64,000 nt of DNA, taken from Streptomyces sp. NBRC 110611 (GTDB lineage Bacteria > Actinomycetota > Actinomycetes > Streptomycetales > Streptomycetaceae). Position 1 is the stretch's first letter. Every line of letters starts with the position of its first letter. The translations under genes were made by a program, and so were the position numbers. This document shows positions 1-8,923 of this stretch, piece after piece. Under the pieces are notes generated by a model, which saw nothing but the letters and a program-made list of their open reading frames with translations, was not told where the DNA came from and searched no databases. The DNA is taken from assembly GCF_001590865.1 (NCBI RefSeq), contig NZ_BBUY01000002.1:743215-807214 (forward strand). Direction: 5' to 3'.

Positions 1-58
1 CGAGAAACACCCACGGCGGGAGAGCCGACAACGCGCGAAGGCCTAGCCAAGAATCCGC

Positions 59-88
59 GGGAATCCTAAGGTCCTGTATAGGATTCCC
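59..88. promoter_or_regulatory. Perfect 10-bp inverted repeat upstream of hmgA (candidate operator)
   Basis: GGGAATCCTA (59-68) and TAGGATTCCC (79-88) are perfect inverted copies separated by 10 nt, ending 18 nt before the hmgA start. A further GAATCC direct copy lies at 51-56. The right arm contains TAGGAT, which could serve as a -10 element. The geometry fits a dimeric GntR-type binding site and the next gene in the operon encodes a GntR regulator, so autoregulation of the hmgA operon is a reasonable inference. It could instead be a terminator of an upstream gene, but the arm is A/T-containing and no T tract follows. Confidence 0.6.
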
Positions 89-106
89 AGCAGGCAGGAG
101 CGCGCC

Positions 107-1432
107 ATGGCAGCCACAGGCAATGAGCAGGCGAGGAAGACGGCCGAGGGGCTGGTGTACGCCACCGGGTTCGGCAACGAGCACAGCTCGGAGGCGGTGC
201 CGGGGGCGCTGCCGGTGGGGCGCAACTCGCCGCAGCGGGCGCCGCTCGGGCTGTACGCCGAGCAGCTCAGCGGGTCGGCGTTCACCGAGCCGCGGGACCG
301 TAACCACCGCTCCTGGCTCTACCGCATCCGCCCGTCGGCCGCGCATCCGCCGTTCGTCCGCGCCGAGCAGCGCGCGGTCCGCTCGGCGCCGTTCACCGAG
401 TGCGTCCCGGACCCCAACCGCCTGCGCTGGAATCCGCTGCCGGCTCCCGAGGGCCCCACGGACTTCGTCGACGGGCTGTGGACGCTGGGCGGCAACGGGG
501 ACGCGGCGCAGCGGAGCGGGATGGCGGTGCACCTGTATCACGCCAACACGTCCATGGACCGGCGGGTGTTCGGTGACGCGGACGGCGAGCTGCTGATCGT
601 GCCGGAGCAGGGCGGGCTGCTGCTGCGCACCGAACTCGGGCTGCTGCGCGCCGCACCGGGCGAGGTGGCGCTGGTCCCGCGCGGCGTACGGTTCCGCGTC
701 GAGCTGCTGGACGCCACCGCGCGCGGGTATGTCTGCGAGAACTACGGGCGGCCCTTCCAGCTCCCCGACCTCGGCCCGATCGGCGCCAACGGACTGGCCA
801 ACCCCAGGGATTTCCGCGCGCCGGTCGCCGCGTACGAGGACGTCGAGGGTCCGGTCGAGGTCGTCAACAAGTTCTGCGGGAACCTCTGGACCGCCACGTA
901 CGACCACTCCCCGCTGGATGTGGTCGCCTGGCACGGCAATCACGTTCCGTACGTCTACGACCTGCGGCGCTTCAATGTCATCGGGACCATCAGCTACGAC
1001 CACCCCGACCCGTCGATCTTCACCGTGCTGACCTCGCCGTCCGACACCCCGGGCCTGGCGGGTGTGGACTTCGTGGTGTTCGCGCCGCGCTGGCTGGTCG
1101 GCGAGGACACCTTCCGGCCGCCGTACTTCCACCGCAATGTGATGAGTGAGTACATGGGACTGATCGAGGGCGCGTACGACGCGAAGGCGGAGGGCTTCGT
1201 GCCGGGCGGCGGGTCGCTGCACAACATGATGTCGGCGCACGGGCCCGACCGGGAGACCTTCGACCGGGCGAGCGCCGCCGAGCTGGTGCCGCAGAAGATC
1301 GATGACGGGCTGGCGTTCATGTTCGAGACCCGCTGGCCGCTGACGCTGACCGGGCAGGCCCGGGACGCCGGACACCTCCAGCGCGGCTACGACGGCGTAT
1401 GGCAGGGTCTCCAGCGCCACTTCCGCCTGTGA
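107..1432 (+). CDS. hmgA: Homogentisate 1,2-dioxygenase
   Basis: Non-haem Fe(II) ring-cleavage enzyme converting homogentisate to maleylacetoacetate, the central step of tyrosine and phenylalanine catabolism in the cytoplasm. The 441-residue product has the family's full length. The iron-site region is visible as [12 protein letters not shown] (His and Glu ligands five residues apart) followed by [12 protein letters not shown], which carries the third His. The N-terminal [16 protein letters not shown] and central [16 protein letters not shown] blocks are typical. The ATG is preceded by GCAGGAG at a good distance. Its TGA overlaps the GTG of the GntR gene by four bases, so the two are probably translationally coupled. 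A perfect inverted repeat just upstream is the likely control site. Confidence 0.97.
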   Translation: MAATGNEQARKTAEGLVYATGFGNEHSSEAVPGALPVGRNSPQRAPLGLYAEQLSGSAFTEPRDRNHRSWLYRIRPSAAHPPFVRAEQRAVRSAPFTECVPDPNRLRWNPLPAPEGPTDFVDGLWTLGGNGDAAQRSGMAVHLYHANTSMDRRVFGDADGELLIVPEQGGLLLRTELGLLRAAPGEVALVPRGVRFRVELLDATARGYVCENYGRPFQLPDLGPIGANGLANPRDFRAPVAAYEDVEGPVEVVNKFCGNLWTATYDHSPLDVVAWHGNHVPYVYDLRRFNVIGTISYDHPDPSIFTVLTSPSDTPGLAGVDFVVFAPRWLVGEDTFRPPYFHRNVMSEYMGLIEGAYDAKAEGFVPGGGSLHNMMSAHGPDRETFDRASAAELVPQKIDDGLAFMFETRWPLTLTGQARDAGHLQRGYDGVWQGLQRHFRL

Positions 1433-2196
1433 CACCGGGGACCCGTGTGACCACCTTCGCTCCCGACTCGCTCGACCTGAACCGCAAACTGCCGCTGTGG
1501 TACCAGGTCTCGCAGTCGCTGCGCGCCTCCATACTGGGCCGCTCCCCCGAGGCGCCGCTGCGGCTGCCCACCGAGGACGCGCTGGCCGCGCACTACGGGG
1601 TGAGCGTGCTGACCATGCGCCAGGCCCTCAAGGAGCTGGAGACGGAGGGCCTGATCAGCCGGCACCGGCGGCGGGGCACGTTCATCGAGCCGAGCGCGCG
1701 GCGCGGTGCGCCGGTGCGGCTGCTCGGGTCGGTGGACGCGATCGTGGCCCAGCAGTCCGGTATGCGCACCGAGCTGCTGGAGCACGGGCCGACCGGGGTG
1801 CCGGCCGAGCTGTCCGGGTACTTCCCGGATCTGGCGGAGGTGGCCGGCTACACCCGGCTGCGCTGTGAGGAGGAGACGGGTGAGCCGACCAACCATGCGC
1901 GCAACTACGTACGGCCCGAGGTGGCCGCCCGGATCGATCCGGGCGATCTGCTGCGGTGGCCGATGACGAAGGTGCTGCGGGACGCGGCCGGGGTACGGAT
2001 CAGCCGGATCACCGACATCGTCGAGGCGCGGCTGGCCGACCCGGAGACCGCGCGGCTGCTGCGGATTCCGCTGCTCAGCCCGATCCTGCACTACACCGGT
2101 GTCACCTATGACGAGGACGGCCGGGTGGTCGATGTCGCGCGGATCCACTACCGGGGCGACCGTTTCTCCTTCACCGTGACGCTGGACGCGCACTGA
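1429..2196 (+). CDS. GntR-family regulator with UTRA ligand domain
   Basis: About 255 residues. The N-terminal winged helix-turn-helix reads [28 protein letters not shown] in part, followed by the wing RRRGTFIEP. The remaining ~165 residues have the HutC/UTRA layout, ending [15 protein letters not shown], and should bind a small effector. I chose GTG 1429 because it forms a GTGA overlap with the hmgA stop; GTG 1447 is an equally possible start. Co-transcription with hmgA suggests it senses homogentisate or a related aromatic intermediate and controls the operon through the inverted repeat at 59-88; this is inference. It ends two bases before the convergent MFS gene. Confidence 0.88.
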   Translation: MTPGTRVTTFAPDSLDLNRKLPLWYQVSQSLRASILGRSPEAPLRLPTEDALAAHYGVSVLTMRQALKELETEGLISRHRRRGTFIEPSARRGAPVRLLGSVDAIVAQQSGMRTELLEHGPTGVPAELSGYFPDLAEVAGYTRLRCEEETGEPTNHARNYVRPEVAARIDPGDLLRWPMTKVLRDAAGVRISRITDIVEARLADPETARLLRIPLLSPILHYTGVTYDEDGRVVDVARIHYRGDRFSFTVTLDAH

Positions 2197-2198
2197 TC

Positions 2199-3572
2199 TC
2201 AGATGCGCTCCAGGCTCCGTCCGGTGGTCCGGGGGCCCAGCAGCGCCACGTCCAGGCAGAGCAGCAGCATCAGCCCGGCGGAGCCGGTGAACACGGCGGC
2301 CGGCCCGAGGTGGGTGAGCACGCTCAGCGCGATGAACGGCAGGGCGACCGAGGTGAGCCGGGACAGCGCGTAGGCGATGCCGATGGCGCTGCCGCGCAGG
2401 CCGGTCGGGAAGATCTCGGTCTGGTAGACGTGGAAGGCGTTGGAGAAGATGTTGCTGCACACGGTGAGGAGGAAGCCGAAGGTGACGATGGCCCAGGTGG
2501 CGTCGGCGAAGCCGAAGGCCAGGCCGCAGCCGGCGATGCCGAGCGCCGAGGCGATGATCAGGGTGCGGCGCTCGATCCGGTCGATGAGCGGGACCGACAG
2601 CGCGGAGCCGAGGGGGTAGCCGCAGAAGCTCAGCGCGGCATAGAGGAGTGACGCGGTGACGGTGTGGCCCTTGGCGGTGAGCACCACCGGTGCCAGTGTC
2701 GCGAAGCCGTAGTAGCCGACGGTCTGCAGCACCTGGAAGATCCACCACATGACGGTCCGCCGCCGGTGGTCGCCGCGGAACATCTCGCCCAGGGGCACCG
2801 TCCGCTCCGGGATGCTCTCGGTCTCCGCCACGGACGGCAGGCTGCCGCCGGTCTCCCGGGCGACCCGTTCCTCGATCCCCGCCACGATCCGTCCGGCCTC
2901 GTCGTCCCGTCCGCGGACGGTGAGCCACCGCGGGGACTCCGGAAGTTGACGGCGCATCAGCTGGAGGAAGCCGGCTCCGAGGGCGCCGGCGACCAGCAGC
3001 CAGCGCCAGCCCTCGATGCCCAGCAGCCGGTGGGCGGCCACCAGCCGGGCGCCGAGCAGTGCGGCGACCGGTACGGCGACGAAGCCCAGGGTGTAGGCCC
3101 AGGCCATATAACGGCCGCGTACCGCCCGGGGCAGGAACTCGGCGAGGTAGGTGTCGATGAGGACGAGTTCGGCGCCGAGGCCGAGCCCGGACAGGAAGCG
3201 CAGGGCCAGCAGCCACGGCAGGTCCGGGGCGGCGGCGCACAGCAGCGAGAAGAGGGCGTAGGCGCAGAGGCTGACGAGGAGCATCCGGCGCCGGCCCAGC
3301 CGGTCGGCGAGCACCGACAGTACGCCGGCGCCGACGAACATGCCGAGGAATCCGGCCGCGATCACCGAGGACTTCGCGGTGTGCCCGAGGTGCCACTGGT
3401 CGGCGAGGACGGCGGCCAGCACTCCGCCGAGGAAGATCTCGTAGAGGTCGAAGAACGCGCCGATGCCGACGATGAGGGTGATCCGGCGGTGCCAGCGGGA
3501 CGGCGGCAGCCGGTCCAGCCGGGCGGCGGCCCGTTGCCCCCCGCACCGCTCCGGCGTGGTGGTGTCCGTCAT
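2199..3572 (-). CDS. MFS transporter, SV2/NiaP-like aromatic or organic-acid porter
   Basis: 457 residues with 12 predicted membrane segments. The loop 2-3 signature is LADRLGRRRMLL and a matching LIDRIERRTLI occurs in the second half, both typical of the metabolite:H+ symporter subfamily that includes NiaP and SV2-like proteins. The N-terminal FDLYEIFLGGVLAAVLADQW stretch is characteristic of these. The ATG at 3572 is preceded by a GGGGAGG-type ribosome site. It converges on the hmgA-GntR operon with a two-base gap; substrate uptake for aromatic catabolism is possible but not shown. It is divergent from the type ISP-like gene. Confidence 0.85.
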   Translation of the reverse strand: MTDTTTPERCGGQRAAARLDRLPPSRWHRRITLIVGIGAFFDLYEIFLGGVLAAVLADQWHLGHTAKSSVIAAGFLGMFVGAGVLSVLADRLGRRRMLLVSLCAYALFSLLCAAAPDLPWLLALRFLSGLGLGAELVLIDTYLAEFLPRAVRGRYMAWAYTLGFVAVPVAALLGARLVAAHRLLGIEGWRWLLVAGALGAGFLQLMRRQLPESPRWLTVRGRDDEAGRIVAGIEERVARETGGSLPSVAETESIPERTVPLGEMFRGDHRRRTVMWWIFQVLQTVGYYGFATLAPVVLTAKGHTVTASLLYAALSFCGYPLGSALSVPLIDRIERRTLIIASALGIAGCGLAFGFADATWAIVTFGFLLTVCSNIFSNAFHVYQTEIFPTGLRGSAIGIAYALSRLTSVALPFIALSVLTHLGPAAVFTGSAGLMLLLCLDVALLGPRTTGRSLERI

Positions 3573-3799
3573 GACGGTCCTCCCCTGAGCAGGTCCCGGC
3601 ACGAGGGGGCCCACGCCTGAACAGCGCGGGGGTTCCCCATCATGCGGCCGGGCGTACGGCCAGGACCGTACCCCTTCAAGATCAGCAAGCGGAAGACCGC
3701 ATCGGGCCGGGGAGGGAAGAGCCGGCGGACCCATCGGACCGGCCCTGGCCGGTGGATACCATGCCCGGGTCGGCTGAACTGGTCCGGGAGGGGCTCCGC

Positions 3800-5065
3800 G
3801 TGACGGCGAAGCAGGACGCGCCACGGCTGTCCGATCTGATGCCGTGGTCCGTGGCGCCGCTGCGGCTGGGCCGTTCCTGGGTGCGGGCGCCGGATCCGGG
3901 CACGCTGCGCGCCCGGTGGCGGGCGCTGGTGGACGCCGAGGACGCGGCGGACCGGGAGCGGCTGTTCCGGCCGTCGCGTGCCCGGACCCTGTACTCCGCG
4001 GTCGGCCAGCTGCCGGGTCAGGCCACACCGACCGGGCGGCTGTACCGGGCGGGCGGCCCGTGCCCCGAGCCGGTGCGGATCCTCCACGGGCCGTTCGACC
4101 AGCAGTGGCTGCTGCCCGACCACCGGCTGATCGACTCCGCCCGCCCGGAGCTGTGGCGGGTGGCCGGCGAACGGCAGCTGTACGTGGTGGAGTCGGCGCC
4201 GCTGCCCCAGCCGTGCGGCCCGCCGGTGGTGTGCTCGGCGCTGCTGCCCGACGGGCGCTCCCCGGCCGGCCGCCCCGGCCGGATCCACCCGCTCTACCGC
4301 CGGCCCGGCGGCGCGGAACCCAACCTCGCACCGGGCCTGCTCGACCTGCTCACCCGCCGCCTGGGCCGCCCGGTGGGCCCCGGCGATCTGCTCGCCTGGG
4401 CGACGGCCGGTGCCCGCCACTCCCCCGACGGCGTCGTGGTGCCGCTGACCTCCGATCCGGAACTCTGGGAGCGCGGAGTCGCGCTCGGCGAGCGGCTGAT
4501 GTGGCTGACCACCCGTGGCGCCCACGTCCCCGGGCCGGGGCGCCTCCCGCCCGGCTCCGGCGGGCGGCCGCGGATGCCCGGCGGCCGCCGCCCGTACGTA
4601 CGCGCCGCGCTCCCCGCGCGCGGGATGCCCCGGTCCCTCGGCTACGACCCGGAGGGGGAGGCGCTGCTGCTGGACGGTGGCCGGATCTCGCCGGTGCCGG
4701 CGGGTGCCTGGGAATTCCGCGCGGGTGGGGTACGGGTCCTGGAGGCGTGGTTCGCGCAGCGCGCCGGAGTTCCGGCGGACGGGGCGGAGGCCGCCGAGGC
4801 CGGTTCGCTGGCGGCGCTGCGCCCGGCGGACTGGCCGCAGCAGTGGACCTCGGAGCTGCTGGAGCTGGTCACCGTACTGGCGCTGCTGGCGGAACTGGAG
4901 CCGCGACGGACCGAGTTGAGCTCGCTCGTGGCGGACGGGCCGCGGCTGGGCGATGCCGTTCTGCGGGCGGCGGGGGTGCTGCCGGTGCCGTCGGCCGCCC
5001 GCCGCCCGGCGTCCGTTCTCGACCATCAGGAGGAGGGCCCGGAGGGCCAGTTCGCGCTGCTGTGA
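3800..5065 (+). CDS. Stand-alone type ISP restriction-modification C-terminal (specificity) domain protein
   Basis: About 421 residues. Blocks match the C-terminal target-recognition part of type ISP enzymes: PFDQQWLLPDHRLIDSARPE, then VVPLTSDPELWERGVALGER with MWLTTRG, then GRISPVPAGAWEFRAGGVRV with LEAWFAQR, and finally ADWPQQWTSELLELVTVLAL with LAELEP. The N-terminal nuclease, helicase and methyltransferase modules (including any NPPY motif) are absent, and no neighbour supplies them, so enzymatic restriction is unlikely from this protein alone. GTG 3800 was chosen because GGGAGGGG lies six bases upstream; an ATG at 3752 is in frame but lacks a ribosome site. It may be a DNA-binding protein derived from a restriction enzyme. 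Family assignment is good; function is unknown. Confidence 0.78.
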   Translation: MTAKQDAPRLSDLMPWSVAPLRLGRSWVRAPDPGTLRARWRALVDAEDAADRERLFRPSRARTLYSAVGQLPGQATPTGRLYRAGGPCPEPVRILHGPFDQQWLLPDHRLIDSARPELWRVAGERQLYVVESAPLPQPCGPPVVCSALLPDGRSPAGRPGRIHPLYRRPGGAEPNLAPGLLDLLTRRLGRPVGPGDLLAWATAGARHSPDGVVVPLTSDPELWERGVALGERLMWLTTRGAHVPGPGRLPPGSGGRPRMPGGRRPYVRAALPARGMPRSLGYDPEGEALLLDGGRISPVPAGAWEFRAGGVRVLEAWFAQRAGVPADGAEAAEAGSLAALRPADWPQQWTSELLELVTVLALLAELEPRRTELSSLVADGPRLGDAVLRAAGVLPVPSAARRPASVLDHQEEGPEGQFALL

Positions 5066-5092
5066 GCGGCGGGCCGCGGGCGGCTCCGGTGC

Positions 5093-5142
5093 GCCGCCGC
5101 GCGGGTGCCGGGGTACCGGTGCCGCCGCGCGGGTGCCGGGGT
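5093..5142. repeat. Direct repeat, two 22-bp copies
   Basis: GCCGCCGCGCGGGTGCCGGG followed by GT occurs at 5093-5114 and again at 5121-5142, 28 bases apart, in the convergent gap after the type ISP-like gene. No coding function seen. Confidence 0.7.
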
Positions 5143-5171
5143 GCGGACGCCGGGGCGCGTGCCGCAGCGAA

Positions 5172-5202
5172 GAACCCCCCGTCACGGAGTGACAGGGGGT
5201 TC
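5172..5202. terminator. Bidirectional hairpin terminator
   Basis: GAACCCCC at 5172-5179 pairs with GGGGGTTC at 5195-5202, with an inner GTCAC/GTGAC stem and a GGA loop. It sits between the convergent type ISP-like gene and the small conserved gene, so it can serve both. Confidence 0.75.
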
Positions 5203-5264
5203 GGAGCGGAACCGGCGGGCGGGGACGGGCCGGCCACCCGGGATGCCGCGGAGGGGCGTCGCGG

Positions 5265-5528
5265 TCAGCCGCGTCCGCCGAAGAGCGAGCGCCGCAGCCT
5301 GCGCAGCGGGGCGAACAGCGACACCCTGGCGCCCTGGGCGCCCCTCGCCCGGATGTGGTCACGCGCGGTGAGCTCCTGCATCAGCGACGTCGCGCCCTCC
5401 GTCTCGCGCTGCGGGAGGGCGGGCCCGCCCAGCACCGCGAGATGGCGGTCGAGCCGCGCGCTGGTCGCGCTGCTCCCGCACGTGATGGCAGGGACTCGCG
5501 CCCTGCTACGCATTGTTATCTGTTCCAT
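5265..5528 (-). CDS. Small conserved streptomycete protein of unknown function
   Basis: 87 residues starting MEQITMRSRARVPAITCGSS and containing LDRHLAVLGGP and SLMQELTARDH. I recognise the sequence style as a family found across Streptomyces genomes but know no function. It is basic at the C terminus (PLRRLRRSLFG), has no membrane segment or signal peptide, and has a single Cys. The ATG is preceded by GGGGAG at the right spacing, which decides the start; a longer in-frame reading to 5771 has no ribosome site. It stands alone between a terminator and the lipase gene. Confidence 0.72.
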   Translation of the reverse strand: MEQITMRSRARVPAITCGSSATSARLDRHLAVLGGPALPQRETEGATSLMQELTARDHIRARGAQGARVSLFAPLRRLRRSLFGGRG

Positions 5529-5746
5529 AAATCTCCCCACCCTTACGAGGGCACCCGGCCCGGGCAGGGTAACCCTATCTCTCCCGGAGTACACGCGTGC
5601 AGACCGGTCAGCGGAATCACCTGCCTCGCTGTGACGTTGACGGACACCATACGGAATGTCATCTACGGACCGTTGACCAGGGCGAGTTGAGGGGCCGTCG
5701 GGAGGCTCCCGGAGGCGTGCGGAGCGTCCGGCGGGGCGCCGGAGTG

Positions 5747-5786
5747 CGCGGAGGAGAGACCGGGATCTCACCGTCTCCCCTCCGCG
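5747..5786 (-). terminator. Hairpin terminator of the lipase gene
   Basis: CGCGGAGGAGAGAC (5747-5760) pairs with GTCTCCCCTCCGCG (5773-5786) with a single mismatch and a 12-nt loop, beginning 17 nt beyond the lipase stop codon. Confidence 0.7.
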
Positions 5787-5802
5787 TGCGGTGCGCGGTT
5801 CG

Positions 5803-6609
5803 TCACGCAGCGGAGCCGAGCACCGGCAGATAGCCCCCGGACTGGCCGGCGGCGGTGGGGTGGTAGGACTCGTCGACGGGGAAGGTCACACTGTGCAGCC
5901 ACGGGCTGCCGGAGCAGAGCTCGTGGCCGGTGAAGGCGCCGGTGACGTCGGCGAAGCCGAAGCCGTGGTCGGCGGCGCGTTTGGCGGTGACGCCGTTGAT
6001 GTCGTCGGCGGCGGCGTTGAGCGCGGCCCGGGACTTCTCGGAGAGGCCGGCGGAGCAGCTGCCGCCCAGCTGGTAGAGGCGCGGGTAGCCCAGGACCACC
6101 ACACGGGCGGCCGGAGCCTTCGCGGTGATGGCGCCGTACACGGTGTCGAGCCGGCCGGGCAGGGTGGTGGTGATGTACTTCCTGGCTTCGGCGACCCGGG
6201 CCAGGCAGGCGCTCTCGCCCTGGAGGGCGCAGACCTTCATGGCGTCGGCGAAGCCGGCGTCGTTGCCGCCGATGGTGATGCTGACCAGTCCGGTCGTGCC
6301 GTCGAGCGGGCCGAGCTGACTCTTCAGCACATCACCCGTCCGGGCCCCCGAACAGGCGGTGAAGGAGAAGGAGGAGGGGGAGTTGTCGGCGGCCCAGAGG
6401 GCCGGATAGGCCTTGGTGCTGCGCTTGCAGGCACCGCTGTCGCTGTCGTAACCGCCGGCCCCGACACCCGAGGAGTACGAGTCGCCGAGTGCCACATAGC
6501 CGGTTGCGGTGGGGAGTTGGGCGGACGCGGCGGCGCTCGCGCCGGTGAGCGCGAGCGCCGAGGTGACGAGAAAGGCGGACGCCAGGGCCGCGAATCGGGA
6601 CAGTCTCAT
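5803..6609 (-). CDS. Secreted SGNH/GDSL lipase (S. rimosus lipase type)
   Basis: 268 residues, the same length as I recall for the S. rimosus extracellular lipase. Residues 1-31 form a classical signal peptide with an AxA cleavage region. The nucleophile block GDSYSSGVG places Ser44, the oxyanion Gly and Asn are in SITIGGNDAGF, and DESYHPT near residue 250 gives the catalytic His. Six cysteines are available for the three disulphides of this family. It should hydrolyse medium and long acyl esters, possibly phospholipids, outside the cell. AAGGGAG upstream of ATG 6609 fixes the start. It is monocistronic with its own terminator. Confidence 0.93.
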   Translation of the reverse strand: MRLSRFAALASAFLVTSALALTGASAAASAQLPTATGYVALGDSYSSGVGAGGYDSDSGACKRSTKAYPALWAADNSPSSFSFTACSGARTGDVLKSQLGPLDGTTGLVSITIGGNDAGFADAMKVCALQGESACLARVAEARKYITTTLPGRLDTVYGAITAKAPAARVVVLGYPRLYQLGGSCSAGLSEKSRAALNAAADDINGVTAKRAADHGFGFADVTGAFTGHELCSGSPWLHSVTFPVDESYHPTAAGQSGGYLPVLGSAA

Positions 6610-6765
6610 GAAATCTCCCTTAGCAGGATCTCTGCCACATCTGTCGTAGCAAGACACCCGGACTTCCGGAAGTGTCCATGCCAAAAGTCATCCCGCAGTT
6701 CATCCCGATTCCGCCGGTACGGACGGATGTTCACCGCCGCGCCTCGCACGCCGCCTGGCGGCGCG

Positions 6766-7476
6766 TCAGTCCCCGGCGGCCGCACGGCGGCGGGTGAGGC
6801 CGGACACGACCAGCGCGGTGGCCGCGACGAAGGCGGCCACCAGCAGGAGCACCAGCACCGGACGGGTCCGCAGACCGATCAGCGCGGCCCCGACGAGGCC
6901 GCCGGCGAACATCGCGCCCACCGAGGCCAGCCGGCGCGCCCCGGCGCGGGTGCCGTACCCCAGCCGCTCGTCGTGCCCCAGCGGCGACCCGCCGACCAGC
7001 GACGTCATCACCCGGGTCGCCACGGTGGTGGGGAGGTCCGGAGCGGCGACCCGGAGGGCGGTGACGTTCCGCACGCCCATCGCCACCGCCATCAGCCCGA
7101 TCGCGGCGGCGCGCGGGCCCGGCGGCAGCCCCCGGGCGACGTCCGGCTCCCAGGCGGCGGCCGCCGCCCCGGCCAGCAGCGCCGCCTCCGCCGCCAGCGC
7201 CGACGGGAACCACGGCCGCCGGCGCCGGGCCACCGCCGACTCCAGCCGGGCCCCCAGGACCGCGCCCAGGACGAAGGCGCCGAGCGAGACCACCGGCGCC
7301 GCCACCGGCAGTCCGCCCTGCCCGGCGATCCCGAAGCCCAGAAGGAGCAGATTGCCGGTCTGGTTGCCGGTGAAGACGTGACCGAGCGCCAGGAAGCTGA
7401 CCGCGTCCAGGACGCCGGTGGCCACCGTCAGCCCCACCATGATCACGGTCAGCGCGGTTCCGGTCGGCGGCTCCAC
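6766..7476 (-). CDS. DUF1275 (YoaK-like) integral membrane protein
   Basis: 236 residues, about six to seven membrane segments. The signature ATGVLDAVSFLALGHVF-TGNQTGN near the N terminus is diagnostic of the YoaK/DUF1275 family, whose transport or enzymatic role is unknown. A second conserved stretch, VAMGVRNVTALRV, follows around residue 145, with TTVATRVMTSLVG after it. The GTG start at 7476 has AAGGAG upstream. No operon partner is evident; the next gene upstream is divergent across a repeat-rich gap. Confidence 0.85.
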   Translation of the reverse strand: MEPPTGTALTVIMVGLTVATGVLDAVSFLALGHVFTGNQTGNLLLLGFGIAGQGGLPVAAPVVSLGAFVLGAVLGARLESAVARRRRPWFPSALAAEAALLAGAAAAAWEPDVARGLPPGPRAAAIGLMAVAMGVRNVTALRVAAPDLPTTVATRVMTSLVGGSPLGHDERLGYGTRAGARRLASVGAMFAGGLVGAALIGLRTRPVLVLLLVAAFVAATALVVSGLTRRRAAAGD

Positions 7477-7610
7477 GGACCCGGCTCCTTCCGGCCGGCG
7501 GACACATCGCCCTCAGTCTCCGGACGCACGGCGCGCCCCGGCGCCATTGCGCCGTCTGTGGGCGCCCCGCCCGCCTTCGGCGGGACCAGGGTGCCGCGGG
7601 TATCCCGTCG

Positions 7611-7658
7611 CCCGGTCCCGACCGGTCCCGACCGTCCCGACCGGTCCCGACCGCCCCG
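7611..7658. repeat. Short tandem repeat, about five ACCGGTCCCG units
   Basis: ACCGGTCCCG and 9-bp variants of it repeat from 7611 to 7658 in the divergent gap between the DUF1275 and glycosyltransferase genes. No function evident; could affect promoter spacing. Confidence 0.75.
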
Positions 7659-7745
7659 ACCGCACCTCACCGGGCAGGAGCGCGAAATGGTGAACAAGTC
7701 CGGCCCTTGGCACGCCGGTTGACGGTGCCGCGTATAACGTCTTCC

Positions 7746-8897
7746 GTGCGCTCTTCAGACGCGGGTCGGGACAGGCCCCGGCACGATGACCGCCCGGTGC
7801 GGTCCGCGGTGGGCGGCCCGGTGAGCTCCCCGGGGCCGGCGGTCGGGCCGGCGGTCGGGCCGGCGCTGCGGATCTCCGTCGTGCTCTGCGTCCACGCCGA
7901 GGACGGTGTCCGCGCCGAGGACCGGTGGGACGGCATCCTGGCCGCGGTGGCGTCCGTACGCGAACAGTCCCACCCCGCCCATGAACTGCTGCTGGTGGTG
8001 GACCACCGGCAGCGGCAGCTGCTCGGCCGGCTCAGGGAGGGCGGCGCGGCGCCCGGCCGGCCGCCGCGAACTCCCCTGCGGATCGTGGCCGATGCGGACC
8101 CGCGCGGGCTCCCGGCCGGCCGTAACACCGGTATCGCCGCGGCCGACGGCGAGGTCGTCGCCTTCCTCGACGTCGACGCGGTGGCCGAACGGGACTGGCT
8201 GCGCCACTTCGCCGCGGCGTATGCCGACCCGGCGGTGATGGCGGTCGGCGGACGCACCGAACCGGCCTGGGAGTCCGGGCGCCGGCCGGGGTGGTTCCCC
8301 GAGGAGTTCGACTGGGCGGTGGGCTGCGCCTACCGCGGCCTGCCGCCGGGGAAGGCGCGGGTACGCACGGTCCCCGAGGGCAACGCCTCGTTCCGCAGGG
8401 TGGCGTTCGACCTGGTCGGCGGCTTCCCGGCCGGGACCGGTCCGGACAGCGGACGGCTCCCGGCGGGCCACGCGCAGACCGAGCTGTGCCTCCGCATCAC
8501 CCGCGAGCTGCCGGACGCGGTGCTCCTCACCGACGACCGGGCGGTCGTCCACCGGCGGGTGCGGCCCGCCCGGCAGCGCTTCGGCCACTTCCTCGGCCGG
8601 GCCTACGCCGAAGGCCTGGCCAGGGGGCTGATGGCCCGTGAGGCCGCCCGTGGGGTCCGCGCCCTGGACGGGCCGGCGGCCGGACGGCACTACACCACCC
8701 GGGTACTGCCCGCGGCTCTCCTGCGCGGTGTACGGGACGCGCTGCGGGGACGCCCGGGCGGGGCCGGCCGGGCGGGCGCCGTCGTGGCCGGGGCGGCCGC
8801 CGCGGCGGGCGGCCGCCTGTGGGGCGCGCTACGGCCGGTGCGACGCGTCTCCCGCCACGGCGGAGCGGCCCACGCGGACCCATCGGACAGGCCCTAG
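7746..8897 (+). CDS. Family 2 glycosyltransferase
   Basis: 383 residues. The GT-A fold starts at ISVVLCVHA, the nucleotide-sugar metal motif is FLDVDAVAERDWL (DxD), and a conserved EGNASFRRVAFDLVGGF acceptor-side block follows. After that comes a helical C terminus rich in Ala, Gly and Arg. It probably transfers a sugar to a surface or secondary-metabolite acceptor; donor and acceptor cannot be read. No strong membrane segment. The start is uncertain: GTG 7746 is used because upstream sequence has no ribosome site. The N terminus carries a GPAVGPAVGPA repeat encoded by tandem ten- to twelve-base units. Stands alone; the DUF72 gene converges on it. Confidence 0.82.
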   Translation: MRSSDAGRDRPRHDDRPVRSAVGGPVSSPGPAVGPAVGPALRISVVLCVHAEDGVRAEDRWDGILAAVASVREQSHPAHELLLVVDHRQRQLLGRLREGGAAPGRPPRTPLRIVADADPRGLPAGRNTGIAAADGEVVAFLDVDAVAERDWLRHFAAAYADPAVMAVGGRTEPAWESGRRPGWFPEEFDWAVGCAYRGLPPGKARVRTVPEGNASFRRVAFDLVGGFPAGTGPDSGRLPAGHAQTELCLRITRELPDAVLLTDDRAVVHRRVRPARQRFGHFLGRAYAEGLARGLMAREAARGVRALDGPAAGRHYTTRVLPAALLRGVRDALRGRPGGAGRAGAVVAGAAAAAGGRLWGALRPVRRVSRHGGAAHADPSDRP

Positions 8898-8923
8898 GGC
8901 CGTGCCGGACGTCCCCGTCCGCC

